This document shows, piece by piece, positions 32,612 through 40,385 of a stretch of DNA of 40,385 nt (position 1 is its first letter; each line of letters starts with the position of its first letter). The notes beneath the pieces are model-generated. The model saw nothing but the letters and a program-made list of their open reading frames with translations, made no database searches and was not told where the DNA came from. Made by a program: the position numbers and the translations under genes. Source of the DNA: Alphaproteobacteria bacterium. Lineage in GTDB: Bacteria; Pseudomonadota; Alphaproteobacteria; TMED109. The stretch is taken from contig JAGWAT010000018.1 in assembly GCA_021296265.1 (NCBI GenBank), positions 1,558 through 41,942 on the forward strand. The letters are read 5' to 3'.

Positions 32612-34314
32612 GCAACACAGTGCCGTCTGCCGAGACGCACCCCGCTTTCGAGGAGAACTTCGACGAGCTGTTTGCGGCGTCGATCGCCGCCACCGAGAAA
32701 CGTGAAGGCACCGTTGTGGTCGGCAAGGTCATCGCCTTGGAGAACGACACGGCCGTAATTGATGTCGGCCTCAAGGCGGAAGGCAGGGTGCCGTTCAAGG
32801 AATTCGTCGCCCACGGCCATGGCAGCGAACCCGCCGTCGGAGACGAAGTCGAGGTGTTTCTCGACCGCATCGAAAACCGGAACGGTGAAGCGGTACTGTC
32901 GCGTGACCGGGCGCGCCGCGAGCAGGCCTGGTCCGAGCTGGAGGAAGCGTTCGAAGCGAAGACGCAAGTTGCCGGGATCATCTGGGGACGCGTGAAGGGC
33001 GGCTACACCGTTGACTTGCAGGGCGCGAGTGCGTTTCTGCCCCGTAGCCAGGTGGATCTCCGCCCGGTCCGCGACGCCCAGCATCTGTTCGGCACCAAGC
33101 AGCCGTTTTACATCCTGAAGATGGACCGCCGGCGCGGCAACATCGTGATCTCCCGACGTGCGGTCCTGGAAGAAACCCGGGCCGAGGCGCGGGCGGAGCT
33201 GGTGGCCACGCTCAAGGAAGGCCAGATCCTCGACGGTGTGGTCAAGAACATCACCGAGTACGGTGCGTTCGTCGACCTCGGCGAGGTCGATGGCCTGCTG
33301 CATGTCGCGGACATGAGCTGGCGACGCGTGCACCACCCGAGCGAAGTCGTGTCGGTAGGGCAGAAACTGCGCGTGCAGGTGGTGCGGTTCAACCCGGCCA
33401 CTCAGCGGATCAGCCTCGGCATCAAGCAGCTCGAGGCGGACCCGTGGGAAGGGGTCGTCGAGAAGTATCCCAAGGGTGCGAAGTTCAGGGGCCGCGTCAC
33501 GAACATCACTGAGTACGGCGCCTTCGTGGAACTGGAACCCGGGATCGAGGGCCTGGTCCATGTCTCGGAGATGAGCTGGACACGCAAGAACGTGCCGCCG
33601 TCGAAGCTGGTGTCCACGAGCGAGGAAGTCGAGGTGATGATCCTTGGCGTGGACCCGAATCGCCGCCGCGTCAGCCTCGGGATGCGCCAGTGCGCCGGCA
33701 ACCCGTGGGAGAAGTTCGCGGAAGACCATCCGATCGGCAGCGTGATCGAGGGCGAAGTCCGGAACATCACGGAATTCGGCGTGTTCCTGGGCATGCCGGG
33801 CGATATCGACGGACTCATTCATCTGAGCGACCTCGATGCCTCCCGCCCGGGCGAGGAGGCCATCAAGGAATTCCGGAAGGGCGACCGGGTCCGGGCGAAA
33901 GTGCTGGAAATCGACGTCGCGAAGGAGCGCATCAACCTCAGTACCCGCCAGATCGAGGAAGAAAAGGCGGCCGGAGCACTGGCCCCCTATTCGCGAGGTC
34001 AGGTGGTGACCTGCGTCGTCACCGAGGTGACGGACAGCGGGCTGCGGGTGACCGTGGACGACGTCAACGGCTTCATCCGCCGCAGCGACCTCTCAAAGCT
34101 TCGTACTGACCAAAATCCTCACCGCTTTGCAGTCGGCGAACGGGTGGATGCCAAAGTGGTGTCGATCGATTCCAAGGGGGCCCGTCTGGTCCTGTCGATC
34201 AAGTCGCTCGAGATCGAAGAGGAACAGCGCGCACTCCGCGAATACGGGTCCAGCGAATCAGGGGCGTCTCTTGGGGACATCCTGAGCGAGGCGCTCAAAC
34301 CGAAGGAGGAGTAA
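32608..34314 (+). CDS. rpsA: 30S ribosomal protein S1
   Basis: A 568-residue mRNA-binding ribosomal protein with six S1 (OB-fold) repeats at roughly 32-99, 117-184, 202-270, 287-357, 374-445 and 458-527. The repeats show GVVKNITEYGAFVDLG, GLLHVADMSW and RISLGIKQLE-type cores, clearest in repeats 3 to 5. The acidic N-terminus binds the 30S subunit. The C-terminal SGASLGDILSEALK is a typical alphaproteobacterial S1 ending. The ATG overlaps the cmk stop by 4 bp. A hairpin follows the stop. Confidence 0.97.
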   Translation: MSNTVPSAETHPAFEENFDELFAASIAATEKREGTVVVGKVIALENDTAVIDVGLKAEGRVPFKEFVAHGHGSEPAVGDEVEVFLDRIENRNGEAVLSRDRARREQAWSELEEAFEAKTQVAGIIWGRVKGGYTVDLQGASAFLPRSQVDLRPVRDAQHLFGTKQPFYILKMDRRRGNIVISRRAVLEETRAEARAELVATLKEGQILDGVVKNITEYGAFVDLGEVDGLLHVADMSWRRVHHPSEVVSVGQKLRVQVVRFNPATQRISLGIKQLEADPWEGVVEKYPKGAKFRGRVTNITEYGAFVELEPGIEGLVHVSEMSWTRKNVPPSKLVSTSEEVEVMILGVDPNRRRVSLGMRQCAGNPWEKFAEDHPIGSVIEGEVRNITEFGVFLGMPGDIDGLIHLSDLDASRPGEEAIKEFRKGDRVRAKVLEIDVAKERINLSTRQIEEEKAAGALAPYSRGQVVTCVVTEVTDSGLRVTVDDVNGFIRRSDLSKLRTDQNPHRFAVGERVDAKVVSIDSKGARLVLSIKSLEIEEEQRALREYGSSESGASLGDILSEALKPKEE

Positions 34315-34321
34315 CGCCCCC

Positions 34322-34351
34322 GGTGGTGAAACCGTTCCCGGTTTGACCACC
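34322..34351 (+). terminator. Hairpin between rpsA and ihfB
   Basis: GGTGGTGAAACCG and CGGTTTGACCACC are 13-base arms with a single mismatch around a 4-base loop, 7 bp after the rpsA stop. There is no T-run, so it may attenuate read-through or protect the rpsA mRNA 3' end, separating rpsA and ihfB expression levels. Confidence 0.45.
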
Positions 34352-34407
34352 TTGCCGCGATTTGGCAGGAATCAGATTGGAGATTCGTCCATGGAGGGTA
34401 TGTCCCC

Positions 34408-34692
34408 GTGAACCGGTCTGACTTGGTAAAGCGGATCCAGAAGGCATATCCGGACCTACATGGTGTGGAAGCCGACCGGGTCGTCCGCATCGTCTTCAAC
34501 GAAATTGAGGAAGCTCTCGCTCGGGGGGACCGCGCCGAATTTCGTGGGTTTGGCAGCTTCTCGGTCCGCCTGCGCCCCGCTCATACCGGACGCAATCCGA
34601 AGACCGGCGCCGCCGTTCAGGTGCCGGAGAAGAGCGTGCCGTACTTCCGCGCCGGCAAAGAACTCAGGAAACGAGTCGATACCGAGGAATAA
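34408..34692 (+). CDS. ihfB: Integration host factor subunit beta
   Basis: A 94-residue HU/IHF-family DNA-bending protein. The sequence opens MNRSDLVKRIQKAYP and contains the RAEFRGFGSFSVRLRPAHTGRNPKTGAAVQVPEKS arm region with the DNA-intercalating proline (NPKTG) and the FRAGKELRKRV end, all typical of the beta subunit. The location directly after rpsA is the conserved one for ihfB. The start is a GTG with a GGAGGG ribosome site about 9 bases upstream. It would pair with IhfA, encoded elsewhere. Confidence 0.95.
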   Translation: MNRSDLVKRIQKAYPDLHGVEADRVVRIVFNEIEEALARGDRAEFRGFGSFSVRLRPAHTGRNPKTGAAVQVPEKSVPYFRAGKELRKRVDTEE

Positions 34693-34719
34693 CTGCGGAG
34701 ACCGAGCCGGGATCACCTG

Positions 34720-34959
34720 ATGCTGCGCCTTGCGCGGCGTATCGCCGTTCTGGTTCTCACGCTGCTGTTCATTCCGTTCGCGCTGTCCAATCGGCAAAGC
34801 GTGGCGCTGGCCTTTTGGCCGTTCGATGGAGTGATCGAAGTGCCCCTCTACCTGCTCCTGGTGGCGGTGCTCGCCTTGGGGATCATCCTCGGCGGATTTG
34901 CGCGCCTGGTCGAGCGGCTGGGGTCACGGGGACGCTCGCGGCGCGTGTCCTCGCCGTGA
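34720..34959 (+). CDS. lapA: LapA-domain (DUF1049) membrane protein
   Basis: A 79-residue inner-membrane protein with two hydrophobic helices (about 8-22 and 44-61) separated by the family motif NRQSVALAFWPF, and a basic C-terminal tail (RLVERLGSRGRSRR). This is the LapA/DUF1049 family; in E. coli LapA works with LapB in regulating lipopolysaccharide synthesis. No lapB is seen here. Its stop overlaps the pyrF GTG by 4 bp (GTGA). The name is family-level. Confidence 0.85.
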   Translation: MLRLARRIAVLVLTLLFIPFALSNRQSVALAFWPFDGVIEVPLYLLLVAVLALGIILGGFARLVERLGSRGRSRRVSSP

Positions 34960-35663
34960 AGGAGTCTGGCGCGGGGATCGTCGTCGCGGTCGACACTCCC
35001 GACGTGGGGCGCGCAGAAGCGCTCGCGAAAAGCTGCCGGGCGGCAGCGGCCGTCAAGCTGGGGCTCGAATTCTTCACGGCGCAAGGGCCGGCCGGCGTCC
35101 GGCGGGTCCGGGAAGCCGGGGCTCCCCTGTTCCTGGACTTGAAGCTGCACGACATCCCGAACACCGTGGTGGGGTCGGTCCGGGCGCTCCGGCCGCTGGC
35201 ACCTGCCATGCTGACCGTGCACGCGGCCGGCGGCCGGGCGATGCTGGAGGCCGCGCAGGCCGCAGCCCAGACCTATGAGGAACCGCCCGCCCTGCTGGGT
35301 GTGACCACCCTCACGAGTCTCGATTCTGACGATACCGCCGCGCTCGGGGTCCGGGGTTCGACGTCGGACCAGGTGGTGCGGCTGGCCCGGCTGGCCCAGG
35401 CGAGCGGCCTCGCCGGCATCGTCTGTGCGCCGACGGAGGCGGCACGGGTGCGGCGCGAGACCGGACCCGGCTTCTTGATCGTGACCCCGGGGATCCGCCC
35501 GGCGTCGTCCGCCGCGCAGGATCAGAAACGCGTGGCCACGCCAGCGGAAGCCGCGGCCGCTGGCGCGGACCTGCTGGTCATCGGGAGACCGGTGACCGGC
35601 AGCGAGGATCCGGCCAAGGCCCTCGATGCCATTGCCGCCGAGTTGGGCGGCTCCGTCCGATGA
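34956..35663 (+). CDS. pyrF: Orotidine 5'-phosphate decarboxylase
   Basis: A 235-residue TIM-barrel enzyme performing the last step of UMP synthesis. The catalytic charge network is in LFLDLKLHDIPNTV (Asp61, Lys63, Asp66). The N-terminal strand VVAVDTPD, the phosphate loop VTPGIRPA and the end LLVIGRPVTGSEDPAKAL are all present. The GTG start overlaps the lapA stop, and its stop overlaps the trpF ATG (ATGA). A longer in-frame extension from 34815 is antisense-like overlap with lapA and is rejected. Confidence 0.96.
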   Translation: MKESGAGIVVAVDTPDVGRAEALAKSCRAAAAVKLGLEFFTAQGPAGVRRVREAGAPLFLDLKLHDIPNTVVGSVRALRPLAPAMLTVHAAGGRAMLEAAQAAAQTYEEPPALLGVTTLTSLDSDDTAALGVRGSTSDQVVRLARLAQASGLAGIVCAPTEAARVRRETGPGFLIVTPGIRPASSAAQDQKRVATPAEAAAAGADLLVIGRPVTGSEDPAKALDAIAAELGGSVR

Positions 35664-36325
35664 GCGCGACGGCCAAGATCTGCGGCCTGCGCGAGCCCAG
35701 GCACGCTGTCCTGGCGGCGGCCCACGGTGCGCGGTGGGTCGGAATGGTGTTTTTCCCTCCTTCTCCCCGGCATGTGGAACCCGAGCAGGCACGCGCCATC
35801 GTGAATGTCCTGCCGCCGGCGGTCGATGCGGTGGGCGTCATGGTGAACCCCGATGACGAGGCTGTCCGGATTGCCGTGACGAGCGGTCTCGGCGCCTTGC
35901 AGCTGCACGGTCGGGAGACACCGGAGCGGATCGCCGCCGTGAGACGCATAGCGGGCGTCCCCGTGATCAAGGCCCTGGGCATCTCCACGCGAGACGACGC
36001 GCGTCGCGCGAAGTCGTTCAGCGAAGCGGCCGACATGATTCTCTTCGACGCGTGCCCACCGGAGGGCGCCAGCCGACCTGGGGGCAACGCGCGAGCGTTC
36101 GACTGGCCGGTCCTGATGGGTCTCGATCTGCCGCTTCCGTGGATTCTCTCGGGCGGGCTCACACCGGCCAACGTGGGGGCGGCCATCGCGAATTCGGGGG
36201 CGACGGCCGTCGACGTGTCGTCCGGCATCGAGCGTTCCCAGGGCGAGAAGGACGAGTCGCTGATCATTGAATTTCTGGCGGCGGTGCGGGCGCCGGTTGA
36301 TCGCTCGGCACCCGTTTTGCAGTAA
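35660..36325 (+). CDS. trpF: Phosphoribosylanthranilate isomerase
   Basis: A 221-residue TIM-barrel isomerase of tryptophan biosynthesis. Catalytic Cys8 is in AKICGLREP and Asp130 in MILFDACPP. GMVFFPPSPRHV, LQLHGRETPE, ILSGGLTPANV and DVSSGIERSQGEKD, where the phosphate is bound, complete the family. The start overlaps pyrF by 4 bp. Placement of trpF directly before trpB and trpA is standard in Alphaproteobacteria. Confidence 0.96.
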   Translation: MSATAKICGLREPRHAVLAAAHGARWVGMVFFPPSPRHVEPEQARAIVNVLPPAVDAVGVMVNPDDEAVRIAVTSGLGALQLHGRETPERIAAVRRIAGVPVIKALGISTRDDARRAKSFSEAADMILFDACPPEGASRPGGNARAFDWPVLMGLDLPLPWILSGGLTPANVGAAIANSGATAVDVSSGIERSQGEKDESLIIEFLAAVRAPVDRSAPVLQ

Positions 36326-36360
36326 GGTCACGAGCCACCCCCTGACAGCGGATGCACGCC

Positions 36361-37572
36361 ATGGATCAGTCCAACAGCCTCCGGAACGGGCCCGACGAGG
36401 ACGGGCACTTCGGAACGTACGGCGGCCGGTTTGTCGCCGAGACCCTGATGCCGTTGATCCTCGATCTGGAGGAGCATTTTGCGGCCGCTTCACGGGACGA
36501 AGCGTTCTGGTCCGAGTTCAACGAACTGCTGAAGCACTACGTGGGCCGTCCGAGTCCACTGACTTTTGCCCCACGAATCACGGAACGGTTCGGCGGGGCC
36601 AAGATCTATTTCAAGCGTGACGAGCTCAACCACACGGGCGCCCACAAGATCAACAACTGCATCGGGCAGATCCTGCTGGCCCGGCGCATGGGCAAGACCC
36701 GCATCATTGCCGAGACCGGGGCGGGGCAGCACGGAGTGGCCACTGCGACCGTGTGCGCCCGATTCGGCATGCCGTGCACGGTGTACATGGGCGAGACCGA
36801 TATCGAACGCCAGCAACCGAACGTGTTCCGGATGCGCCTGCTCGGCGCCGAAGTGCGCCCGGTGAGCTCAGGCACGCGCACGCTCAAGGACGCGATGAAC
36901 GAGGCGCTCCGCGACTGGGTCGCGAACGTCGAGGACACCTTCTACATCATCGGCACGGTAGCGGGCCCGCACCCTTACCCGGCGATGGTCCGCGATTTTC
37001 AGGCCGTGATCGGGAACGAGGTCAGAGCCCAGATCGTCGAGGCCGAGGGCCGGTTGCCGGACACGCTGGTCGCGTGCATCGGCGGCGGTTCCAATGCGAT
37101 GGGCTTGTTTCATCCGTTTCTCGACGACGCCGGCGTCCGCTTGATCGGCGTTGAGGCTGGCGGCGAGGGAGTGGAGACCGGGCGTCACGCCGCGTCACTC
37201 ACGGCCGGGCGCCCAGGCGTGCTGCACGGCAATCGCACCTACCTCCTGCAGAACGATGACGGTCAAATCAATGACGCGCATTCGATCTCGGCGGGTCTCG
37301 ACTATCCCGGGATCGGACCGGAACATGCCTGGCTGCACGATGTCAGGCGGGTGGAATACGTGTCGGTGACCGATGCCGAGGCGCTGGAGGCGTTTCAACT
37401 TTGCGCCGAGCTGGAAGGCATCTTGCCGGCGCTTGAGCCCAGCCACGCGCTCGCGCACGTGGCAAAGCTGGCGCCGGACCTCGGAGCGGATCACCTGCTG
37501 GTCATGAACCTCTGCGGCCGGGGCGACAAGGACGTGTTTTCGGTTGCCGAAGCGTTGGAGGTGGAGCTGTGA
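36361..37572 (+). CDS. trpB: Tryptophan synthase beta chain
   Basis: A 403-residue PLP enzyme that condenses indole and L-serine. The PLP lysine is Lys96 in [34 protein letters not shown], the glycine loop [10 protein letters not shown] and the C-terminal [12 protein letters not shown] are as expected. ATG 36361 has a GGA 8 bases upstream; an in-frame ATG at 36352 would add three residues and cannot be excluded. The trpA GTG overlaps its stop (GTGA), giving co-translation of the two subunits. Confidence 0.97.
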   Translation: MDQSNSLRNGPDEDGHFGTYGGRFVAETLMPLILDLEEHFAAASRDEAFWSEFNELLKHYVGRPSPLTFAPRITERFGGAKIYFKRDELNHTGAHKINNCIGQILLARRMGKTRIIAETGAGQHGVATATVCARFGMPCTVYMGETDIERQQPNVFRMRLLGAEVRPVSSGTRTLKDAMNEALRDWVANVEDTFYIIGTVAGPHPYPAMVRDFQAVIGNEVRAQIVEAEGRLPDTLVACIGGGSNAMGLFHPFLDDAGVRLIGVEAGGEGVETGRHAASLTAGRPGVLHGNRTYLLQNDDGQINDAHSISAGLDYPGIGPEHAWLHDVRRVEYVSVTDAEALEAFQLCAELEGILPALEPSHALAHVAKLAPDLGADHLLVMNLCGRGDKDVFSVAEALEVEL

Positions 37573-38378
37573 GCGATCGCATCGACGCCCGGTTCCGCCA
37601 GCTGGCCGACGAACGCAGGGCCGGCTTGGTCACGTTCGTCACGGCGGGCGATCCGAACCCTTCCGAGAGCCGGCGCCTCCTGGCGGCATTGCCCCGGGCC
37701 GGGGCCGACGTGATCGAACTCGGCATGCCGTTCAGCGATCCAATGGCCGACGGCCCTGCCATCCAGAAGAGTTCGCTGCGGGCGCTCAAGGCCGGACAGA
37801 CGCTGGCGAACACGCTGGCGATGGTCGGAGAGTTTCGCGCTAGTGACGATGCGACGCCGATCGTGCTCATGGGGTACTACAACCCCATTTTCTCCTACGG
37901 GGTGGAGCGGTTTCTTGAAGATGCGACCCGCGCCGGTGTCGACGGCCTGATCGTCGTGGACCTGCCGCCGGAAGCGGATTCCGAGCTTTGCCTGCCCGCT
38001 CGTGCCTACGGGATCGACTTCATCCGGCTCGCGACGCCGACGACGGACGACCGACGGTTGCCCCGCGTCCTCCGGAACTCGTCAGGCTTTCTGTACTATG
38101 TCTCGATCGCCGGGATCACCGGTACCCGGGTCGGGGAAACAGACGTGGTAGCCGGAGCACTTGCCCGGATTCGTGCGCATACGAAGCTACCGATAGCCGT
38201 CGGGTTCGGGATCCGGACCCCCGAGCAGGCTTCGCGGATAGCGGAAACCGCGGATGCCGTCGTAGTGGGCTCGGCCCTGGTGGACGCGGTGGAGCAAGCG
38301 CCCGAGAACGCCGCTGTGGCCGTTTGCGAGCTGGTTGAGACGCTGAAAGCCGGCGTGCTGTCGGCGCGGAAAGCATGA
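37569..38378 (+). CDS. trpA: Tryptophan synthase alpha chain
   Basis: A 269-residue TIM-barrel subunit that cleaves indole-3-glycerol phosphate and passes indole to TrpB. Catalytic Glu50 ([10 protein letters not shown]) and Asp61 (MADGPAIQ) are present, together with [16 protein letters not shown], the loop [15 protein letters not shown] and the phosphate site [10 protein letters not shown] and VVVGSALV. The GTG start overlaps trpB by 4 bp. The gap to accD is 13 bp. Confidence 0.97.
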   Translation: MSDRIDARFRQLADERRAGLVTFVTAGDPNPSESRRLLAALPRAGADVIELGMPFSDPMADGPAIQKSSLRALKAGQTLANTLAMVGEFRASDDATPIVLMGYYNPIFSYGVERFLEDATRAGVDGLIVVDLPPEADSELCLPARAYGIDFIRLATPTTDDRRLPRVLRNSSGFLYYVSIAGITGTRVGETDVVAGALARIRAHTKLPIAVGFGIRTPEQASRIAETADAVVVGSALVDAVEQAPENAAVAVCELVETLKAGVLSARKA

Positions 38379-38391
38379 CGGGGGGCGATCG

Positions 38392-39294
38392 ATGAGCTGG
38401 TTGTCCGACTTCATTCGACCGAAACTGCAGGCGGTCGTGCGGCGGCCTGCAGTTCCCGATTTGTGGACGAAGTGCCCCGGGTGCGACCGCATGATGTTCC
38501 ACAAGGAACTCGAGGCGCAACTCCAAGTGTGTTCGGCGTGCGGACATCACCTGCAAATGCCGGTCAGTGCCCGCCTGAAGCTCCTGTTCGACGATGGCAG
38601 CTACGAGTTGATGGAGCTTCCCGAAGTGGAGGAGGACCCGCTCCGGTTCCGGGATCGCAAGCGTTATTCGGAACGACTGAGGTTGGCCCGCGCCGATTCG
38701 GATGCGGCCGACGCGATTGCTGTTGCCACCGGGCGGATCGGCGCACGTCCGTGCGTGACCGCGGTTCTGGACTTCGGCTTCATGGGCGGCTCGATGGGGA
38801 TGGCGGTTGGTGAAGGCTTGGTGCGGGCGGCTGAATTTTCCAAGAAGCACAAGCAGCCGCTGATTGCTGTCACCGCTTCCGGCGGGGCCCGGATGCAAGA
38901 GGGAATCCTGTCGCTGATGCAGCTGCCACGTACGGTGGCCGCGATCGAAGACGCACGCGAGGCGGGATGTCCATACATCGTGATCCTGACGCATCCCACC
39001 ACTGGCGGCGTCACAGCGTCGTTCGCGATGCTCGGTGACGTGGCCCTCGCAGAGCCTGGTGCGCTGATCGGATTTGCCGGCCCGCGGGTCATCGAGAGCA
39101 CCGTCGGCGAGACCCTGCCGGAGAATTTCCAGCGGGCGGAGAAAGTTTGCGAGCTCGGGATGGTCGACGTGGTGGTACCGCGTTCCGAACTGAAGCCCAC
39201 GCTGGTGCGCGTGCTCGCACATCTGACCAACGGCCCGTTGCCTTCACCCGAAGACACGGGAGAGAGCTCTACCGCCGTTGCCGTCATCGCTTGA
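38392..39294 (+). CDS. accD: Acetyl-CoA carboxylase carboxyltransferase subunit beta
   Basis: A 300-residue subunit that with AccA transfers the carboxyl group from biotin to acetyl-CoA, starting fatty-acid synthesis. An N-terminal four-cysteine zinc ribbon (Cys28, Cys31, Cys47, Cys50) is followed by the crotonase-fold domain with DFGFMGGSMGMAVGE, VTASGGARMQEG, HPTTGGVTASFAMLGD and IGFAGPRVIESTVGETLPE. The gene is in its usual alphaproteobacterial location between trpA and folC. Confidence 0.96.
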   Translation: MSWLSDFIRPKLQAVVRRPAVPDLWTKCPGCDRMMFHKELEAQLQVCSACGHHLQMPVSARLKLLFDDGSYELMELPEVEEDPLRFRDRKRYSERLRLARADSDAADAIAVATGRIGARPCVTAVLDFGFMGGSMGMAVGEGLVRAAEFSKKHKQPLIAVTASGGARMQEGILSLMQLPRTVAAIEDAREAGCPYIVILTHPTTGGVTASFAMLGDVALAEPGALIGFAGPRVIESTVGETLPENFQRAEKVCELGMVDVVVPRSELKPTLVRVLAHLTNGPLPSPEDTGESSTAVAVIA

Positions 39295-40385
39295 CGCGCG
39301 CCTCGCGCGCCTCGCGGAGCTCCACCCGCGCTCCATCGATCTTTCGCTGGAAAGAATCCAGCGGCTCCTTGGGCAGCTGGGCCACCCCGAACGGAATCTC
39401 GGCCGGGTGGTGCATGTGGCGGGCACGAACGGCAAGGGGTCCGTCGTCGCCATGCTGGCTGCGGTGCAGCGAGCGGCGGGTCGCACGGTCAACGCCTACG
39501 TTTCCCCGCACCTCCTGCACTTCAACGAGCGGATGCTGATCGACGGGAAGCCCATCAAGGATGAACCGCTCGTCGCAGTGCTGGACGCGGCCGAGGAAGC
39601 GAACGCAGGTGCACCGATCACGTTCTTCGAGATCACGACGGCGGCGGCCTTCCTGGTGTTCAGCGCGCGGCCCGCGGAGATAACGATCCTGGAGACCGGG
39701 CTTGGCGGGCGCCTCGACGCCACCAATGTGATAGAGCGGCCCGCATTGACGGTGATCACGCCGGTCGGGCTCGACCACTGTGATCGCCTGGGGGGCACGT
39801 TGTCCGAAATCGCGGCCGAGAAAGCCGGGATCTTGAAGGAGGGAATCCCGGTAGTGGTCGGACGCCAGCACCCTGCGGCGATGGGGGTCATCACGAAGCG
39901 TGCGCGGGCATTGCGGGCTCCGTTGCTTCGTTATGGGACGGAGTGGTGCCTGGAGAGAGATGTAACGGCGGCACGATACGTGGATTCGGCTGGCCGCCGG
40001 ATCGAATTGCCGACGGCGCTACGAGGAGCACACCAGAAGGAGAATGCGGCCGTCGTCGCCGCCTGCATCGCGGCGACGCCGGATCTCGCGGTACCTGAGG
40101 AAGCTGCGATCAGGGGCTTTGAGCGAGTTCGCTGGCCGGGTCGGCTGCAACGACTGAGGAAGGGCCGACTGGTCGGAATTGCTGCGCCGTTGGAGCTTTG
40201 GCTGGATACCGGACACAATCCCGACTCGGCTCAAGTCCTCGCTGACTGGGGAAGCGAGGGCCCTCCTTTGCGATTGATTGTCGGGCTTCTGAAGAGCAAG
40301 GATCCCGCGTCATTCTTCAGGCCGTTTTGCGGCGTCGCCGGGGGAGTGGCGACCGTTTCGCTCGGATCGAATGCCGCCGGCTGGG
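39278..40385 (+). CDS. folC: Bifunctional folylpolyglutamate synthase/dihydrofolate synthase, partial
   Basis: The gene continues past the right edge; about 369 codons are present. It adds glutamate to dihydropteroate and folates. The Mur-ligase-like ATP site HVAGTNGKGS (residues 46-55) is preceded by IDLSLERIQRLLGQLGHPE. VSPHLLHFNERMLIDG, ITFFEITTAAAFLVF, LETGLGGRLDATNVI, ITPVGLDHCDRLG and EKAGILKEGIPVV follow, with LDTGHNPDS near the edge. No ATG or GTG is available in frame near the start. A TTG at 39278, inside the end of accD and 11 bases after GGGAGAGAG, is the best start, giving a 17-bp overlap. Confidence 0.92.
   Translation, partial: MPSSLDARLARLAELHPRSIDLSLERIQRLLGQLGHPERNLGRVVHVAGTNGKGSVVAMLAAVQRAAGRTVNAYVSPHLLHFNERMLIDGKPIKDEPLVAVLDAAEEANAGAPITFFEITTAAAFLVFSARPAEITILETGLGGRLDATNVIERPALTVITPVGLDHCDRLGGTLSEIAAEKAGILKEGIPVVVGRQHPAAMGVITKRARALRAPLLRYGTEWCLERDVTAARYVDSAGRRIELPTALRGAHQKENAAVVAACIAATPDLAVPEEAAIRGFERVRWPGRLQRLRKGRLVGIAAPLELWLDTGHNPDSAQVLADWGSEGPPLRLIVGLLKSKDPASFFRPFCGVAGGVATVSLGSNAAGW

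Noticed and set aside
32056-33822. A 588-codon open frame on the minus strand opposite cmk and rpsA
   Set aside because: Antisense to two well-conserved housekeeping genes with no recognisable motif; a GC-driven shadow.
1-40385. CRISPR arrays, tRNA or rRNA genes, insertion sequences, prophage genes
   Set aside because: I found no regularly spaced repeats, no cloverleaf-like conserved tRNA sequence, no rRNA core sequence, and no transposase, integrase or phage structural protein in any frame.

Overview
The window is GC-rich, densely coded chromosomal DNA. The right end carries the block aroA-cmk-rpsA-ihfB-lapA-pyrF-trpF-trpB-trpA-accD-folC, an order familiar from Alphaproteobacteria (especially Rhodospirillales-like lineages). 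The SMC hinge, the CP4-like AroA and the 1-Cys peroxiredoxin fit the same group. The many CoA-, dioxygenase- and TRAP-type catabolic genes suggest a heterotroph living on organic acids, possibly marine or host-associated. That last point is inference; no 16S rRNA or other species-level marker is present.

Layout. (1) 1-3916: a catabolic cluster with an SDR fragment and a glutathione transferase on the minus strand, divergent from a ketopantoate-reductase-like dehydrogenase, a second glutathione transferase and a CaiB/BaiF CoA-transferase, which are linked by ATGA overlaps. (2) 3953-8056: a FadD-type acyl-CoA synthetase, a GNAT acetyltransferase and a PlsB-like acyltransferase. (3) 8114-10984: an EnvZ/OmpR-type two-component system divergent from a Spy/CpxP-like periplasmic protein, with a large inverted repeat between them; the kinase is damaged at its 3' end. 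(4) 11291-16534: a small conserved protein of unknown function, smc, and a TauD-family dioxygenase. (5) 16875-19051: a cobalamin riboswitch followed by a BtuB-type receptor. (6) 19605-21441: a Prx6-type peroxiredoxin and a c-type cytochrome with a molybdopterin-oxidoreductase-like N-terminal region. (7) 21514-28865: a TRAP transporter operon with two substrate-binding proteins and a PhyH dioxygenase, divergent from an enolase-superfamily enzyme translationally coupled to a di-heme cytochrome. (8) 29069-30292: an AAA/DUF4143 ATPase with its own promoter. (9) 30513-40385: the housekeeping block, most genes overlapping by 4 bp.

How they work together. The housekeeping block joins chorismate, pyrimidine and tryptophan synthesis, ribosomal protein S1, IHF-beta, fatty-acid initiation and folate polyglutamylation. 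The TRAP, PhyH and enolase genes look like one uptake-and-catabolism unit for an unknown, probably carboxylated, substrate. BtuB is the only visible B12-controlled gene.

Most notable oddities: cytidylate kinase has lost the P-loop lysine (Thr13) while the rest of the enzyme is conserved; the sensor kinase has lost the H-box proline and is frameshifted just after its G2 box; a near-perfect 21-bp-arm dyad lies between the response regulator and the Spy-like gene; and the TRAP operon pairs one secreted with one apparently membrane-anchored binding protein. I found no mobile element, CRISPR array, prophage, tRNA or rRNA.
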